Shown: positions 1 to 7,263, numbered from the stretch's first letter. The stretch: DNA of 9,496 bases from Prevotellaceae bacterium UBA5903 (GCA_002431845.1 DJEH01000033.1:1-9496); one strand, 5' to 3'. A program made the numbers and translations. Notes: generated by a model from the sequence alone, not told the origin.

Positions 1-79
1 TCTTATCCCGAACTCGCGTTAAATGCTTTATTTATCGTGCTTATCACGCTTTACTTTTACAATCAAAGCCCTTTAGCGA

Positions 80-259
80 TTATTCTTCATCGCCTTCTTG
101 ACTCCAAGCGAAATCATCATTTGAGCCATCCCATTGGCGCTCGTTGCTCCAGTCATCGCCTTGTGAGCCACCATTGCTTACAGAAACCGAAAGCATCATT
201 GAAGCCTCAGCAGACATGTTGATGACAAGCGATTCGGGACGATTATATATTTTTTTCAT
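80..259 (-). CDS. Small acidic Trp-containing protein (59 aa), function unknown
   Basis: A 59-codon frame opens with ATG and MKKIYNRPES and ends in TAA. The first 10 residues are basic (K2, K3, R7). Residues 11-27 form a mildly hydrophobic stretch rich in Met, Ser and Val. From residue 30 the chain is Gly/Ser/Asn-rich and acidic, with Trp at 37, 43 and 52, ending in GDEE. There is no Cys and no clear transmembrane helix. From memory, Bacteroidales carry many small proteins with this layout: MKKxYxxP start, short hydrophobic patch ending in Ser, then an acidic tail with Trp. Their function is not established as far as I know. It starts 37 bp after the stop of the secreted-protein gene, in the same direction, so co-transcription is likely. 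No strong ribosome binding site is visible. Opposite-strand frames here lack any family signal. The gene is fairly secure; its role is unknown. Confidence 0.72.
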   Translation of the reverse strand: MKKIYNRPESLVINMSAEASMMLSVSVSNGGSQGDDWSNERQWDGSNDDFAWSQEGDEE

Positions 260-296
260 GACGTTCTTTTACTTAAATCTTGAATGTTCTACTTTG

Positions 297-2111
297 TTAT
301 TTGGCAATAAACTTATTGCCGTTTTGGATGTATACACCACCCTTTGTAATTGCATTTACACGACGGCCTGAGAGGTCGTAAACAGGCGATGTGCCATTAG
401 CTGCATTGCCATTGATAGCATCAATGCCAGTGGTTGTGCCATCAAATATCATAGCTACTGCATTAGCTGCATTATTAGCTACGACGTAAGCACGATTCGG
501 ATTGAGGAAACCATTGGTTGAGCGGAAGAAACCTACCTTACCATTGCCATTGAGACGGCCAAACGAAAGCACATCTGTCATATCCATAAGCATTGTTGTT
601 GTGCCCTTGAGGTCGTTGAGTTGTGCATCTGCCACATCTACAATGCGAAGCAATACGTTGTCTTGTGCACTCTCGCTGCGAAGCACAAAACCTTGATTTG
701 CTCCTACATACTGAACTTCATTCATTTCAAGACGGGTTCTGTCGGCATTGTATGTTCCATAATATGCCTTAGCATCGCCCTCTGCTACTGCCACGTTGTA
801 AGGCAGACAAGAGGTTGCAAATGTTGCTTCGTCTGCTGCTGAATAGTTGAGTTTTACCACAAGAGTTGGGTCTGCAACAAACAATGTTCCTACGTTATCT
901 GCTGCACCAATTTCTACCGTAGAACTAACTGTCACAAAGTCTCTACTATCAAGCGCAGCACCGCTAACTGCAGTGAGTGCAAAACCATGTGTCTTGCCAA
1001 ACTCATCGGTAATGGCAGTTTCGTCTCTTTTGCTTTGGTTGTCGCGAACGATCCAAGATGTTGCTTCGTTACTCATTGATACAGAGGCACTACTAAACAA
1101 CGTTGATGCTTCGTAATGAAGATATTTGCCCGTATTTACATTATAGAACTTAAATCCATCAAATACATTGCCCTCTACACGCCACAAATCTTCTATGATA
1201 TCATTAAGTGCAGGCTGATCCGTGTCTGCATGCAATGAAAGTGAACCATTAATAGTTTTACGACTATCGGTTGAAGCATTGCCTTGCAGATAACAAAGGT
1301 TGCCTGTTGTAAAAGGCAAATTTACGTTGTAGTTGAGGTCGATAGTGTTATCGGTTGGAGATACATAAGCAGTAAGTGATGTGCTAAGCGTGGCAAAATC
1401 AGATGTGCTTAGCATTGGGAATGCACGGAAAGTCTTTGCATTTACCTGCTTTGATGTAGTGTACTCTCCATTTTCAAAAAGGTTATAAGTAAGTGTGATA
1501 TCCTCAGGCATCTCTACTGCATAGAACGAAAAGTCTGCAACATCATTGTCTGGTGTGCGACGATAACCTAACTTGCCATCATCGCTACTATTTTCTGCAC
1601 TACAGTCGGTTACATAAACGGTCTTTTTTCCTGCACCTGGAAACTTATAATATGTATTTTCAATTGTAAGTCGCACATACTCTTTGTTTTGTTCTATTGA
1701 ATAATCATGTGTACCAATAGAACTTGTAGACAAATTATCACGATCTACAGTACTCTCCTTACTGCTCCAACTTGCATAATTTACCCAGTACTTATTGTCA
1801 GAATAACTCTTTATAGTCATTTTATTTCCTGACTTGGTAACATTCCAAATATATTTTTTGTTATTATCATCAAGAAATACTTTTCCTATTTTCTCATCTA
1901 TGCTCTTTGATTTGTTTTCAATACATACCTCTGAGCCATTCGTATAAATGAGGTTTCCGTTGGCATTTGTCTTAGCTGAGTGAGCTACAATCACATAGTA
2001 GCCATCAGTAAGCGCATCTAAAGCCGTTGCTTGCGACGCAACTCTTTGGGCCAACACGCTCGAGAATGAGCATATTAGCACTAACAACAATGTTGTAACT
2101 TGTTTTGTCAT
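297..2111 (-). CDS. Secreted multidomain protein with Prevotella-type C-terminal sorting-like region
   Basis: This 604-residue protein begins with a signal peptide: K3, a hydrophobic stretch from about 6 to 16, and a VLA-Q site giving cleavage after about residue 21. It has no lipobox Cys at the cleavage site, so it is probably not a lipoprotein. Residues 35-165 and 305-360 contain stretches like 'DGYYVI' and 'DGFKFYNVNTGKYLHY', which resemble beta-trefoil or ricin-like carbohydrate-binding segments; this is a weak resemblance. Residues 415-555 match a beta-rich module I recognise from Prevotella surface proteins (ATSCLPYNVAV, then NQGFVL). The last 44 residues hold 'PVYDLSGRRV' (576-585) and 'KGGVYIQNGNKFIAK' (590-604), the C-terminal pattern of many Bacteroidales exported proteins, possibly type IX secretion cargo. 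No catalytic motif is visible. The ATG at the signal peptide is the natural start. It likely acts at the cell surface or outside the cell. Confidence 0.85.
   Translation of the reverse strand: MTKQVTTLLLVLICSFSSVLAQRVASQATALDALTDGYYVIVAHSAKTNANGNLIYTNGSEVCIENKSKSIDEKIGKVFLDDNNKKYIWNVTKSGNKMTIKSYSDNKYWVNYASWSSKESTVDRDNLSTSSIGTHDYSIEQNKEYVRLTIENTYYKFPGAGKKTVYVTDCSAENSSDDGKLGYRRTPDNDVADFSFYAVEMPEDITLTYNLFENGEYTTSKQVNAKTFRAFPMLSTSDFATLSTSLTAYVSPTDNTIDLNYNVNLPFTTGNLCYLQGNASTDSRKTINGSLSLHADTDQPALNDIIEDLWRVEGNVFDGFKFYNVNTGKYLHYEASTLFSSASVSMSNEATSWIVRDNQSKRDETAITDEFGKTHGFALTAVSGAALDSRDFVTVSSTVEIGAADNVGTLFVADPTLVVKLNYSAADEATFATSCLPYNVAVAEGDAKAYYGTYNADRTRLEMNEVQYVGANQGFVLRSESAQDNVLLRIVDVADAQLNDLKGTTTMLMDMTDVLSFGRLNGNGKVGFFRSTNGFLNPNRAYVVANNAANAVAMIFDGTTTGIDAINGNAANGTSPVYDLSGRRVNAITKGGVYIQNGNKFIAK
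303..320 (-). repeat. Perfect inverted repeat at the 3' end of the secreted-protein gene
   Basis: GGCAATAA and TTATTGCC are perfectly complementary across a 2-base spacer (AC). The repeat covers the codons for GNKFIA just before the stop. In RNA it would form a hairpin of 7-8 pairs, and no U-run follows it on the minus strand. It lies about 45 bases before the start of the small downstream gene. It could affect mRNA stability or coupling, or be chance in AT-rich DNA. Confidence 0.5.
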
Positions 2112-2152
2112 TGTTTTTTTATGAATAATTTTACGATGTTATATCTTCGTTT

Positions 2153-2176
2153 AGAGAGTTTAGTAGAGAGTTTAGT
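2153..2176 (-). repeat. Two perfect tandem copies of a 12-nt unit in the leader of the secreted-protein gene
   Basis: On the plus strand AGAGAGTTTAGT occurs twice head to tail without a mismatch; on the transcribed strand the unit is ACTAAACTCTCT. GTTT before and TTTA after partly continue the pattern. It lies about 40-65 bases upstream of the start codon, within the likely 5' untranslated leader. Only two copies exist, so it is not an array. It may be a slippage product or paired binding sites. Confidence 0.75.
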
Positions 2177-2219
2177 TTACCTATAAAAATACTTGTAATC
2201 TCTTTTTGTTTTTGCGGTG

Positions 2220-2227
2220 CAAAATTG
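2220..2227 (-). promoter_or_regulatory. Weak candidate -7 element for the secreted-protein gene
   Basis: The minus strand reads CAATTTTG followed by CACC. This is one mismatch from the Bacteroidetes -7 consensus TAnnTTTG. An ATTG lies 18 bases upstream where the -33 TTTG is expected. The leader would be about 100 bases. A perfect dyad AAATTG-A-CAATTT (2222-2234) overlaps the element, so a regulator could occlude it. An exact TAGTTTTG at 2325-2332 is an alternative, but it lies farther from the gene and has no -33 partner. Confidence 0.35.
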
Positions 2228-2384
2228 ACAATTTCTATTGAATTACAATGGGTAAAAAGATGGTAATTACGAGTAAAAAACGGTATTTATTTTTGTTACC
2301 GAGGTAATTTGCAAGCGTATTTTACAAAACTATAATAAAACTGATAGTTTTTCATCTTTTGCACCTTTGAGCAAACACCACAAC

Positions 2385-2426
2385 ACAACAGAGCCTTTTA
2401 GCATTGCAACTAAAAGGCTCTGTTGT
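2385..2426 (-). terminator. Perfect 17-bp hairpin downstream of the dipeptidyl peptidase gene
   Basis: The 17-base arms (2385-2401 and 2410-2426) are perfectly complementary around the 8-base loop CATTGCAA. The hairpin lies 45 bases past the peptidase stop codon. On the minus strand the bases after it are TGTTGTGG rather than a clean U-run, so it is not a textbook intrinsic terminator. It may terminate less efficiently, act from both sides, or protect the 3' end of the mRNA. Confidence 0.7.
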
Positions 2427-2471
2427 ATATATAATGTAAATAAAGAGATTTGCGTTTTTGCCCTACCCTAT

Positions 2472-4637
2472 TTACTTAAGATAGTCGTCAAAGTAACGAG
2501 TTATACGCTCGTGAAGATGAACCATGTCGTGTCCCATCATGTTGTGGTCATCACCTGGATATACAAAATAGTCGGGTTGTGTACCTGCATCTTCGCATGC
2601 ACGTAAGAACGATAAACTGTGTTGTAACACGCATGTGCGATCGTTGTAACCTACTATAATTTGCAAACGTCCTTTAAGGTTCTTAGCTTTATTAAGGAGC
2701 GAAGAGGATGCGTAACCATCGGGGTTTTCTTGTGGCGTGTCCATATAACGTTCGCCGTACATCACTTCGTAGTATTTCCAATCAATAACAGGTCCGCCAG
2801 CAACACCAACCTTGAACACATCGGGATAAGTAAGCATGAGATTGGTGGTCATAAAACCGCCAAACGACCATCCGTGTACACCAATGCGATTGGCATCTAC
2901 ATAGGGAAGACTCTTTAAGAACTTAACACCTTCTATTTGGTCTTTCATCTCGTTGTCGCCAAGATGACGATGCGTACAACTCTCGAATGCAAAGCCACGA
3001 TTTTCTGAACCACGATTATCAACCACAAAGATTACATATCCACGTTGTGCCATGTATATCTCCCATGGGCGTGTTTGATAATTCCACGAAGCCTCTACAT
3101 TGTGAGCGTGAGGTCCACCATATACATAAACAACTGTGGGGTATTTCTTGTTAGGGTCAAAATTCACAGGTTTTACCAAACGGTAATAAAGGTCAGTTAC
3201 ACCATCGGCAGCCTTGATTGTACCACTACTTATTTGAGGAACATTATACTCCTTCCAAGGATCGGAATCGGTATGCAAAGCTGTTTGTGCAACTTTCGCA
3301 GTATTAACCAAATCGTACTCACGGAATGTTTGGGGCGATGACCAACGATCTAACAAATAGGCTCCATTTGCTGATAAAGAAGCATAGTGCGTACCTTTAC
3401 CTGCATCGAGCAGTGTGCTCTTGCCTGTATTTACATTCACACTATAATGGCTATACTGAATGGGATTGTTGGCATTGCTCTTATATACAATACTCTTGGT
3501 TTTGGTATTGAAGCCAAGCATATCTATTACTTCATACTTACCCTTGGTGAGTTGCTTTAGTTCCTTGCCCTCAACACTGAAAAGGTAAAGATGATTGTAG
3601 CCATCCTTACGCGACTGCATTACAAACTTTGATGCATCCCATGGTAAGAATACAATAGGATTGCAAGGCTCTACATAGCGATCGTTGGTCTCGGTATAAA
3701 GCACAGATTTGCGTTCGCCCGTCTGTGCATCATAGCTCACAAGCTCAGCCTTATCTTGTGTACGTGGCAACTCAAACATATAAATGGTCTTCTCGTCTGG
3801 ACTCCATGCGATGTTTGTAAAATAGCGGTCGGTAGGATCGCCTGCCTTTAAGTAGATAGTCTTTTGCGTTTGGGGGTCGAAAACACCTACTGTTACCTTA
3901 TGACTAGTCATACCTGCCATAGGATATTTTTCGGGAGCAAGTTGTGCCACTCTATGATTGATGTCTACCAAAGGGAAGTCTGTTACCATGCTTTGGTCCA
4001 TGCGATAGAAAGCTAATTTATCACCCTTTGGACTCCAAAATGTGCCTTTGTGTATGCCAAATTCATCGCGATGAACGCTCTGACCATACTGCAATTCACG
4101 AGTCCCATCTGTGCTTACTTGTAAGTCTTTACCATCGGCAGTACGCACATAAAGGTTCCAATCCTTTACGTAAGCTTCGGCTTTCGACGCAAAAGAAAAA
4201 TCGTTGTGCGACTCTCCTTGTACACGCATAGCAGTCCATACCACGCGGCGTGACTTCCAATCATATAAAATGTTTTGCTTAGAAGTACGCAAAAATACTT
4301 GGGCTTTATCTGCGTAAGGAAACTGCGAATAGAGTAAGTTATATACCTTGCCAACTTTAGCAGTATCGATAGCTGCATTAACCTGCGCAATGGTAAATAG
4401 CACTTGTTCTTTCTCTTTTACCCCTTTATCATTGGCAAGAGTGGTTACATTCTCTACGTTCAACTTAAGCAAACGGTCGCCCCAAAAAGCTGTACCATAA
4501 TACTTTGGCATGATGTTGGCGTAGTTGTTACCACCCCACATAAGGTCTTCGAGTGTAAAACTCTTCTTGGTTTGTGACATTGCTGTATTACTCAACAAGA
4601 GTGTGGCAACTGCCATTATTATATGTTTTATCTTCAT
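2472..4637 (-). CDS. Secreted S9 family prolyl dipeptidyl peptidase (DPP IV-like)
   Basis: This 721-residue enzyme has a signal peptide (hydrophobic 5-16, cleavage near AMS-Q at 21) and should act in the periplasm or at the surface. Residues about 60-460 form the DPP IV-type beta-propeller. Residues about 480-721 form the alpha/beta-hydrolase domain with GWSFGGF (589-595, nucleophile S591), GYNDR (D666, aligning with human DPP4 D708) and DDHNM (H698), so the Ser-Asp-His triad is complete. The length fits the family. DPP IV-type enzymes cut X-Pro or X-Ala dipeptides from peptide N-termini, which suits peptide-using oral or gut Bacteroidales. The Glu-Glu motif that anchors the substrate N-terminus appears as R190-D191-E192, so specificity may differ from classical DPP IV. 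It follows the methyltransferase by 45 bp and has a promoter-like core in that gap. The fold and triad are secure; the exact substrate is not. Confidence 0.93.
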   Translation of the reverse strand: MKIKHIIMAVATLLLSNTAMSQTKKSFTLEDLMWGGNNYANIMPKYYGTAFWGDRLLKLNVENVTTLANDKGVKEKEQVLFTIAQVNAAIDTAKVGKVYNLLYSQFPYADKAQVFLRTSKQNILYDWKSRRVVWTAMRVQGESHNDFSFASKAEAYVKDWNLYVRTADGKDLQVSTDGTRELQYGQSVHRDEFGIHKGTFWSPKGDKLAFYRMDQSMVTDFPLVDINHRVAQLAPEKYPMAGMTSHKVTVGVFDPQTQKTIYLKAGDPTDRYFTNIAWSPDEKTIYMFELPRTQDKAELVSYDAQTGERKSVLYTETNDRYVEPCNPIVFLPWDASKFVMQSRKDGYNHLYLFSVEGKELKQLTKGKYEVIDMLGFNTKTKSIVYKSNANNPIQYSHYSVNVNTGKSTLLDAGKGTHYASLSANGAYLLDRWSSPQTFREYDLVNTAKVAQTALHTDSDPWKEYNVPQISSGTIKAADGVTDLYYRLVKPVNFDPNKKYPTVVYVYGGPHAHNVEASWNYQTRPWEIYMAQRGYVIFVVDNRGSENRGFAFESCTHRHLGDNEMKDQIEGVKFLKSLPYVDANRIGVHGWSFGGFMTTNLMLTYPDVFKVGVAGGPVIDWKYYEVMYGERYMDTPQENPDGYASSSLLNKAKNLKGRLQIIVGYNDRTCVLQHSLSFLRACEDAGTQPDYFVYPGDDHNMMGHDMVHLHERITRYFDDYLK

Positions 4638-4666
4638 TTATTTACTGATGATTAATAATCTATCGG

Positions 4667-4674
4667 CAAAAGTA
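4667..4674 (-). promoter_or_regulatory. Candidate -7 promoter element for the dipeptidyl peptidase gene
   Basis: The minus strand reads TACTTTTG followed by CC, an exact match to the Bacteroidetes -7 consensus TAnnTTTG. It lies between the methyltransferase stop and the peptidase start and would give a leader of about 20-25 bases. No good -33 TTTG is seen at the usual spacing, which would fall in the end of the methyltransferase gene. It suggests the peptidase can be expressed independently of the genes upstream. Confidence 0.5.
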
Positions 4675-4682
4675 GCCCCTTG

Positions 4683-6188
4683 TTAGTTTTTGTTGCGATT
4701 AAAGTTGCCTTTACGTTTAAAGCCATCTTGCTTTTTGCTAAAGCCACCTTGCTTTTTAAAGCCACCATCATTGCGACCTTTATAGCTACCACCTTTGCGG
4801 AACGAAGAGCCTTTGCGATAGTTTTCTTTTTCGCCACGATCGTCTGCACGACGCTGCTTCTTAGTGCCCAATACTTGCTCAAACTCTCGATGTTTACGGC
4901 GCAAGATGGCATATTCTGGGTCGAAATCGTCAGTACGATCTTCTTCGTTAATACGCTTTTTGAACTCATCACGTTGCGTGCGGAAACGGCGTTGATTACT
5001 CATCAAGCGTCGTTCTTCATCGGTCTTTACCTTTCCTCCCTCTGCTCTGAAGTCACTCAATCGTCCACTAAACATCTGATACTTACGGAAGTCGCAATCA
5101 AGCTTACCATTGAATATCTGAGTTTTAAGACTTGGGCGTAGACCTATGCTTTCAAACAACTCTTGTTTTGAGGAGATAATCCATGCTTCGCCACCTTGGA
5201 ACTCATTCTTTAGCACCTTACCTATAGCTTGATACAAGCCAAGCAAATCGGGCGGGGTTAAACGTTCGCCATAGGGTGGATTAGTTACAATGATAGCCTT
5301 TTCAGTTGGCTTTTTAAACTTTCTAAAGTCTTGAGCCTCAACGCTTACGATGTCTGACACGCCTGCACTGCGCACATTCTTTAATGCCGTTTCGACTGTA
5401 GGAACATTGATATCGTAACCATAAATATGATGTGTAAACTCACGTTCTTGTGAGTCGTCATCATATATTTCTTGCAGCAAATCAGCATCAAAGTCTTTCC
5501 ATTTCTCAAAGCCAAACGACTTGCGGAATACACCTGGATAAATGTTGCGAGCAATCAATGCTGCTTCTATTAAGAATGTACCAGAGCCGCAGAATGGGTC
5601 AATGAAATCACAATCAGCATTCCATCCCGTAAGTTTGATAAGACCTGCTGCAAGAACCTCGTTAATCGGAGCCTCAACTGTTGCTACACGATAGCCACGA
5701 AGGTGCAAACTATCGCCAGAAGAGTCAAGTGAAAGCGTGCATTTATCCTCAGCTATATGAATATTTAGTTTCACATCAGGATTGGTGATGCGAATGTTAG
5801 GACGTTCGCCAGTTGTATCACGGAAGTAATCGACTATGGCATCTTTTACCTTGTAAGCCACAAACTTTGAGTGACGAAACTCTTCGGAGAATATCACAGA
5901 GTCTACAGCAAAGGTTGTTTTCAAGTCAAGATACTGACTCCAATCTATCTTACGAACAGCTTCATAAACATCATCAGCATCTTTTGCTATAAAGTGCTTT
6001 ATAGGTTTAAGAATACGTATGGCTGTACGAAGACAGAAATTAGCTTTGTACATCATTGATTTATCGCCTGTAAACGATACCATACGGCGACCAATCTGTA
6101 CATTGTTAGCACCTAATTCGGTGAGTTCTTGAGCCAATACTTCTTCAAGACCTTGAAAGGTTTTGGCTATGAGTTCAAATTCTTGCAT
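4683..6188 (-). CDS. rlmL: THUMP-domain class I SAM-dependent 23S rRNA (guanine-N2) methyltransferase, RlmL-like, with basic tail
   Basis: The protein has 501 residues. An N-terminal ferredoxin-like and THUMP RNA-binding region spans about 1-155. The Rossmann methyltransferase domain spans about 165-380, with SAM-binding DPFCGSGTF (197-205) and catalytic NPPYGERL (303-310), the motif of N2-guanine or N6-adenine methylases. This matches the COG0116/UPF0020 family, whose E. coli member RlmL makes m2G2445 in 23S rRNA. The second (RlmK) methylase domain of the E. coli fusion is absent, as in the Bacillus YpsC type. Residues about 385-440 are charged, and about 443-501 form a Lys/Arg/Gly/Phe-rich tail with seven-residue repeats, probably disordered and RNA-binding. 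The gene starts 81 bp after cysE with no terminator or clear promoter between, so read-through from cysE is likely. The family is certain; the exact target base is inferred. Confidence 0.9.
   Translation of the reverse strand: MQEFELIAKTFQGLEEVLAQELTELGANNVQIGRRMVSFTGDKSMMYKANFCLRTAIRILKPIKHFIAKDADDVYEAVRKIDWSQYLDLKTTFAVDSVIFSEEFRHSKFVAYKVKDAIVDYFRDTTGERPNIRITNPDVKLNIHIAEDKCTLSLDSSGDSLHLRGYRVATVEAPINEVLAAGLIKLTGWNADCDFIDPFCGSGTFLIEAALIARNIYPGVFRKSFGFEKWKDFDADLLQEIYDDDSQEREFTHHIYGYDINVPTVETALKNVRSAGVSDIVSVEAQDFRKFKKPTEKAIIVTNPPYGERLTPPDLLGLYQAIGKVLKNEFQGGEAWIISSKQELFESIGLRPSLKTQIFNGKLDCDFRKYQMFSGRLSDFRAEGGKVKTDEERRLMSNQRRFRTQRDEFKKRINEEDRTDDFDPEYAILRRKHREFEQVLGTKKQRRADDRGEKENYRKGSSFRKGGSYKGRNDGGFKKQGGFSKKQDGFKRKGNFNRNKN
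4718..4759 (-). repeat. Near-identical 21-nt tandem repeat encoding the basic tail of the methyltransferase
   Basis: Two adjacent 21-base units (4718-4738 and 4739-4759) share the core AAAGCCAYCTTGCTTTTT on the plus strand, and a degenerate third partial copy begins near 4757. The 21-base period preserves the frame and encodes seven-residue units of the type GFxKKQx/GFKRKGN near residues 477-497. The pattern points to in-frame expansion of a repeat within the disordered tail. Confidence 0.7.
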
Positions 6189-6269
6189 GTATTTATAATG
6201 ATAGGCGTTTTGCTAAACGCATTTGCTTTTATTCTGTTTCTTTTTGTTGTTTTAGAAGAGAAAATAGCT

Positions 6270-7151
6270 TTATATCTTTTCCCCTTCCTGCACATCGTGC
6301 GTTACCCACTTATTAGCCCCAATAACAGCACCTTTGCCAATTGTAATACGACCTAATACTGTTGCATTTGAATAGACTATCACATCATCTTCGAGTATAG
6401 GATGCCGTGGGTTATTTTTTATTGGATTGCCATTCACATCGAGTGGAAAACTCTTAGCTCCAAGTGTTACACCTTGATAAAGCTTTACATGCTTGCCTAT
6501 GATGCAAGTTGCACCAATCACCACACCCGTACCATGGTCGATAGTGAAATACTCACCTATTTGTGCTCCTGGGTGGATGTCAATGCCCGTTTCGCTGTGA
6601 GCCAATTCTGTAATAATACGCGGTATAAGAGGCACATCAAGACGATAAAGTTCGTGAGCAATACGATAACAGGTTAAGGCGCGAATGGCTGGATAACAAC
6701 TTATCACTTCACCATAGTTCTGCGCTGCAGGATCGCCTAAATAAGCTGCTTCCACATCGGTGGCTAATATGCGACGCACTTGTGGCAGCATACTCACCAA
6801 TGTTGCAGCAATAGCCTCTGCCTTAGCATGAAAATCTGTGCCACAAGTAGGAATATCTTCTTGCCGGCCGAAACATAAACCTGCTTGTATCTGTGCTGTC
6901 AGCAAGGAGAATAGGCGCTCTATCTCCATGCCGATGTGATAACGAACCGTTACAGCATTAAGGGTGCTTTTGCCATAATAGCCTGGAAAAAGCACTGCGC
7001 GACATAGCCCAATAATCTCTTCGAGTGCTGCCGACGAAGGCAATGGGTCGCCATGACGATGCTGATGAAACAATCCTTTCATCTTAGCTGTGTCCGACAA
7101 TTCTTCGACAGTTTGTTTGAGCAAGTTTGTATAGCTTTCGGGAGCAATCAT
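6270..7151 (-). CDS. cysE: Serine O-acetyltransferase
   Basis: The enzyme transfers acetyl from acetyl-CoA to L-serine, giving O-acetylserine, the first step of cysteine synthesis in the cytoplasm. At 293 residues it has the helical N-terminal domain (about 1-170), with D140 in 'LGDPAA'. A left-handed beta-helix of hexapeptide repeats follows (about 185-280). Signature residues include GIDIHPGA (189-196, catalytic H193), DHGTGVVIG (205-213), YQGVTLGA (225-232) and RHP (249-251). The tail after the helix is short and ends GEKI; the C-terminal Ile is what inserts into the CysK active site in the cysteine synthase complex. A promoter core lies about 110 bp upstream, and the terminator of the regulator gene separates it from cysK. 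The chosen ATG gives a normal-length N-terminal domain. Confidence 0.94.
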   Translation of the reverse strand: MIAPESYTNLLKQTVEELSDTAKMKGLFHQHRHGDPLPSSAALEEIIGLCRAVLFPGYYGKSTLNAVTVRYHIGMEIERLFSLLTAQIQAGLCFGRQEDIPTCGTDFHAKAEAIAATLVSMLPQVRRILATDVEAAYLGDPAAQNYGEVISCYPAIRALTCYRIAHELYRLDVPLIPRIITELAHSETGIDIHPGAQIGEYFTIDHGTGVVIGATCIIGKHVKLYQGVTLGAKSFPLDVNGNPIKNNPRHPILEDDVIVYSNATVLGRITIGKGAVIGANKWVTHDVQEGEKI

Positions 7152-7263
7152 CTAATTCGTTTTTATATATTAAAAGCGTTTCTTTTCTTTCATCTACCCT
7201 ATCTATTTCAACAAGTAATGCACTTATACCTAATCAAAGAAACAGCCTTTCCTCTTTATCTTG

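Larger units (their letters stand above)
2112..2471. other. 360-bp AT-rich intergenic region: terminator hairpin, promoter and leader
   Basis: No coding frame here carries a recognisable start or family signal. Reading in the direction of transcription, it holds the 17-bp hairpin after the peptidase gene (2385-2426), a TTACC-GA-GGTAA dyad (2296-2307), and a weak hairpin CGGTA/TACCG (2281-2301) followed by six T residues on the minus strand. It also holds a palindrome and promoter-like core (2220-2234) and a 12-nt tandem repeat (2153-2176). The most AT-rich part directly precedes the secreted-protein gene, as expected for its promoter and leader. Confidence 0.7.

Noticed and set aside
37..371. 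Plus-strand open frames over the left edge
   Set aside because: They lie opposite the small minus-strand gene and the end of the secreted-protein gene, have no family signal, and every other gene is on the minus strand.
2153..2176. CRISPR or larger repeat array
   Set aside because: Only two directly abutting copies of 12 bases, without spacers.
2281..2301. CGGTA/TACCG hairpin followed by T6 on the minus strand as a second terminator
   Set aside because: A 5-bp stem with an 11-base loop is too weak; it is listed only as intergenic content.
2296..2307. TTACC-GA-GGTAA as another NarL-type site
   Set aside because: The TACC and GGTA cores are only 2 bases apart, whereas the 7-2-7 geometry needs 8.
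4652..4972. Lys/Ala-rich frame near the end of the methyltransferase gene
   Set aside because: It is another frame of the same repetitive, Lys-rich tail DNA; its low complexity reflects the repeat.
6205..6220. GCGTTT-TGCT-AAACGC hairpin between cysE and the methyltransferase
   Set aside because: Only 6 pairs and no U-run, so it is not a credible terminator; no other role can be supported.
7180..7243. GTTTCTTT and AAAGAAAC complementary segments in the cysE leader as a riboswitch
   Set aside because: Only 8 A/T-rich pairs with a loop of more than 40 bases and no match to a known riboswitch core.
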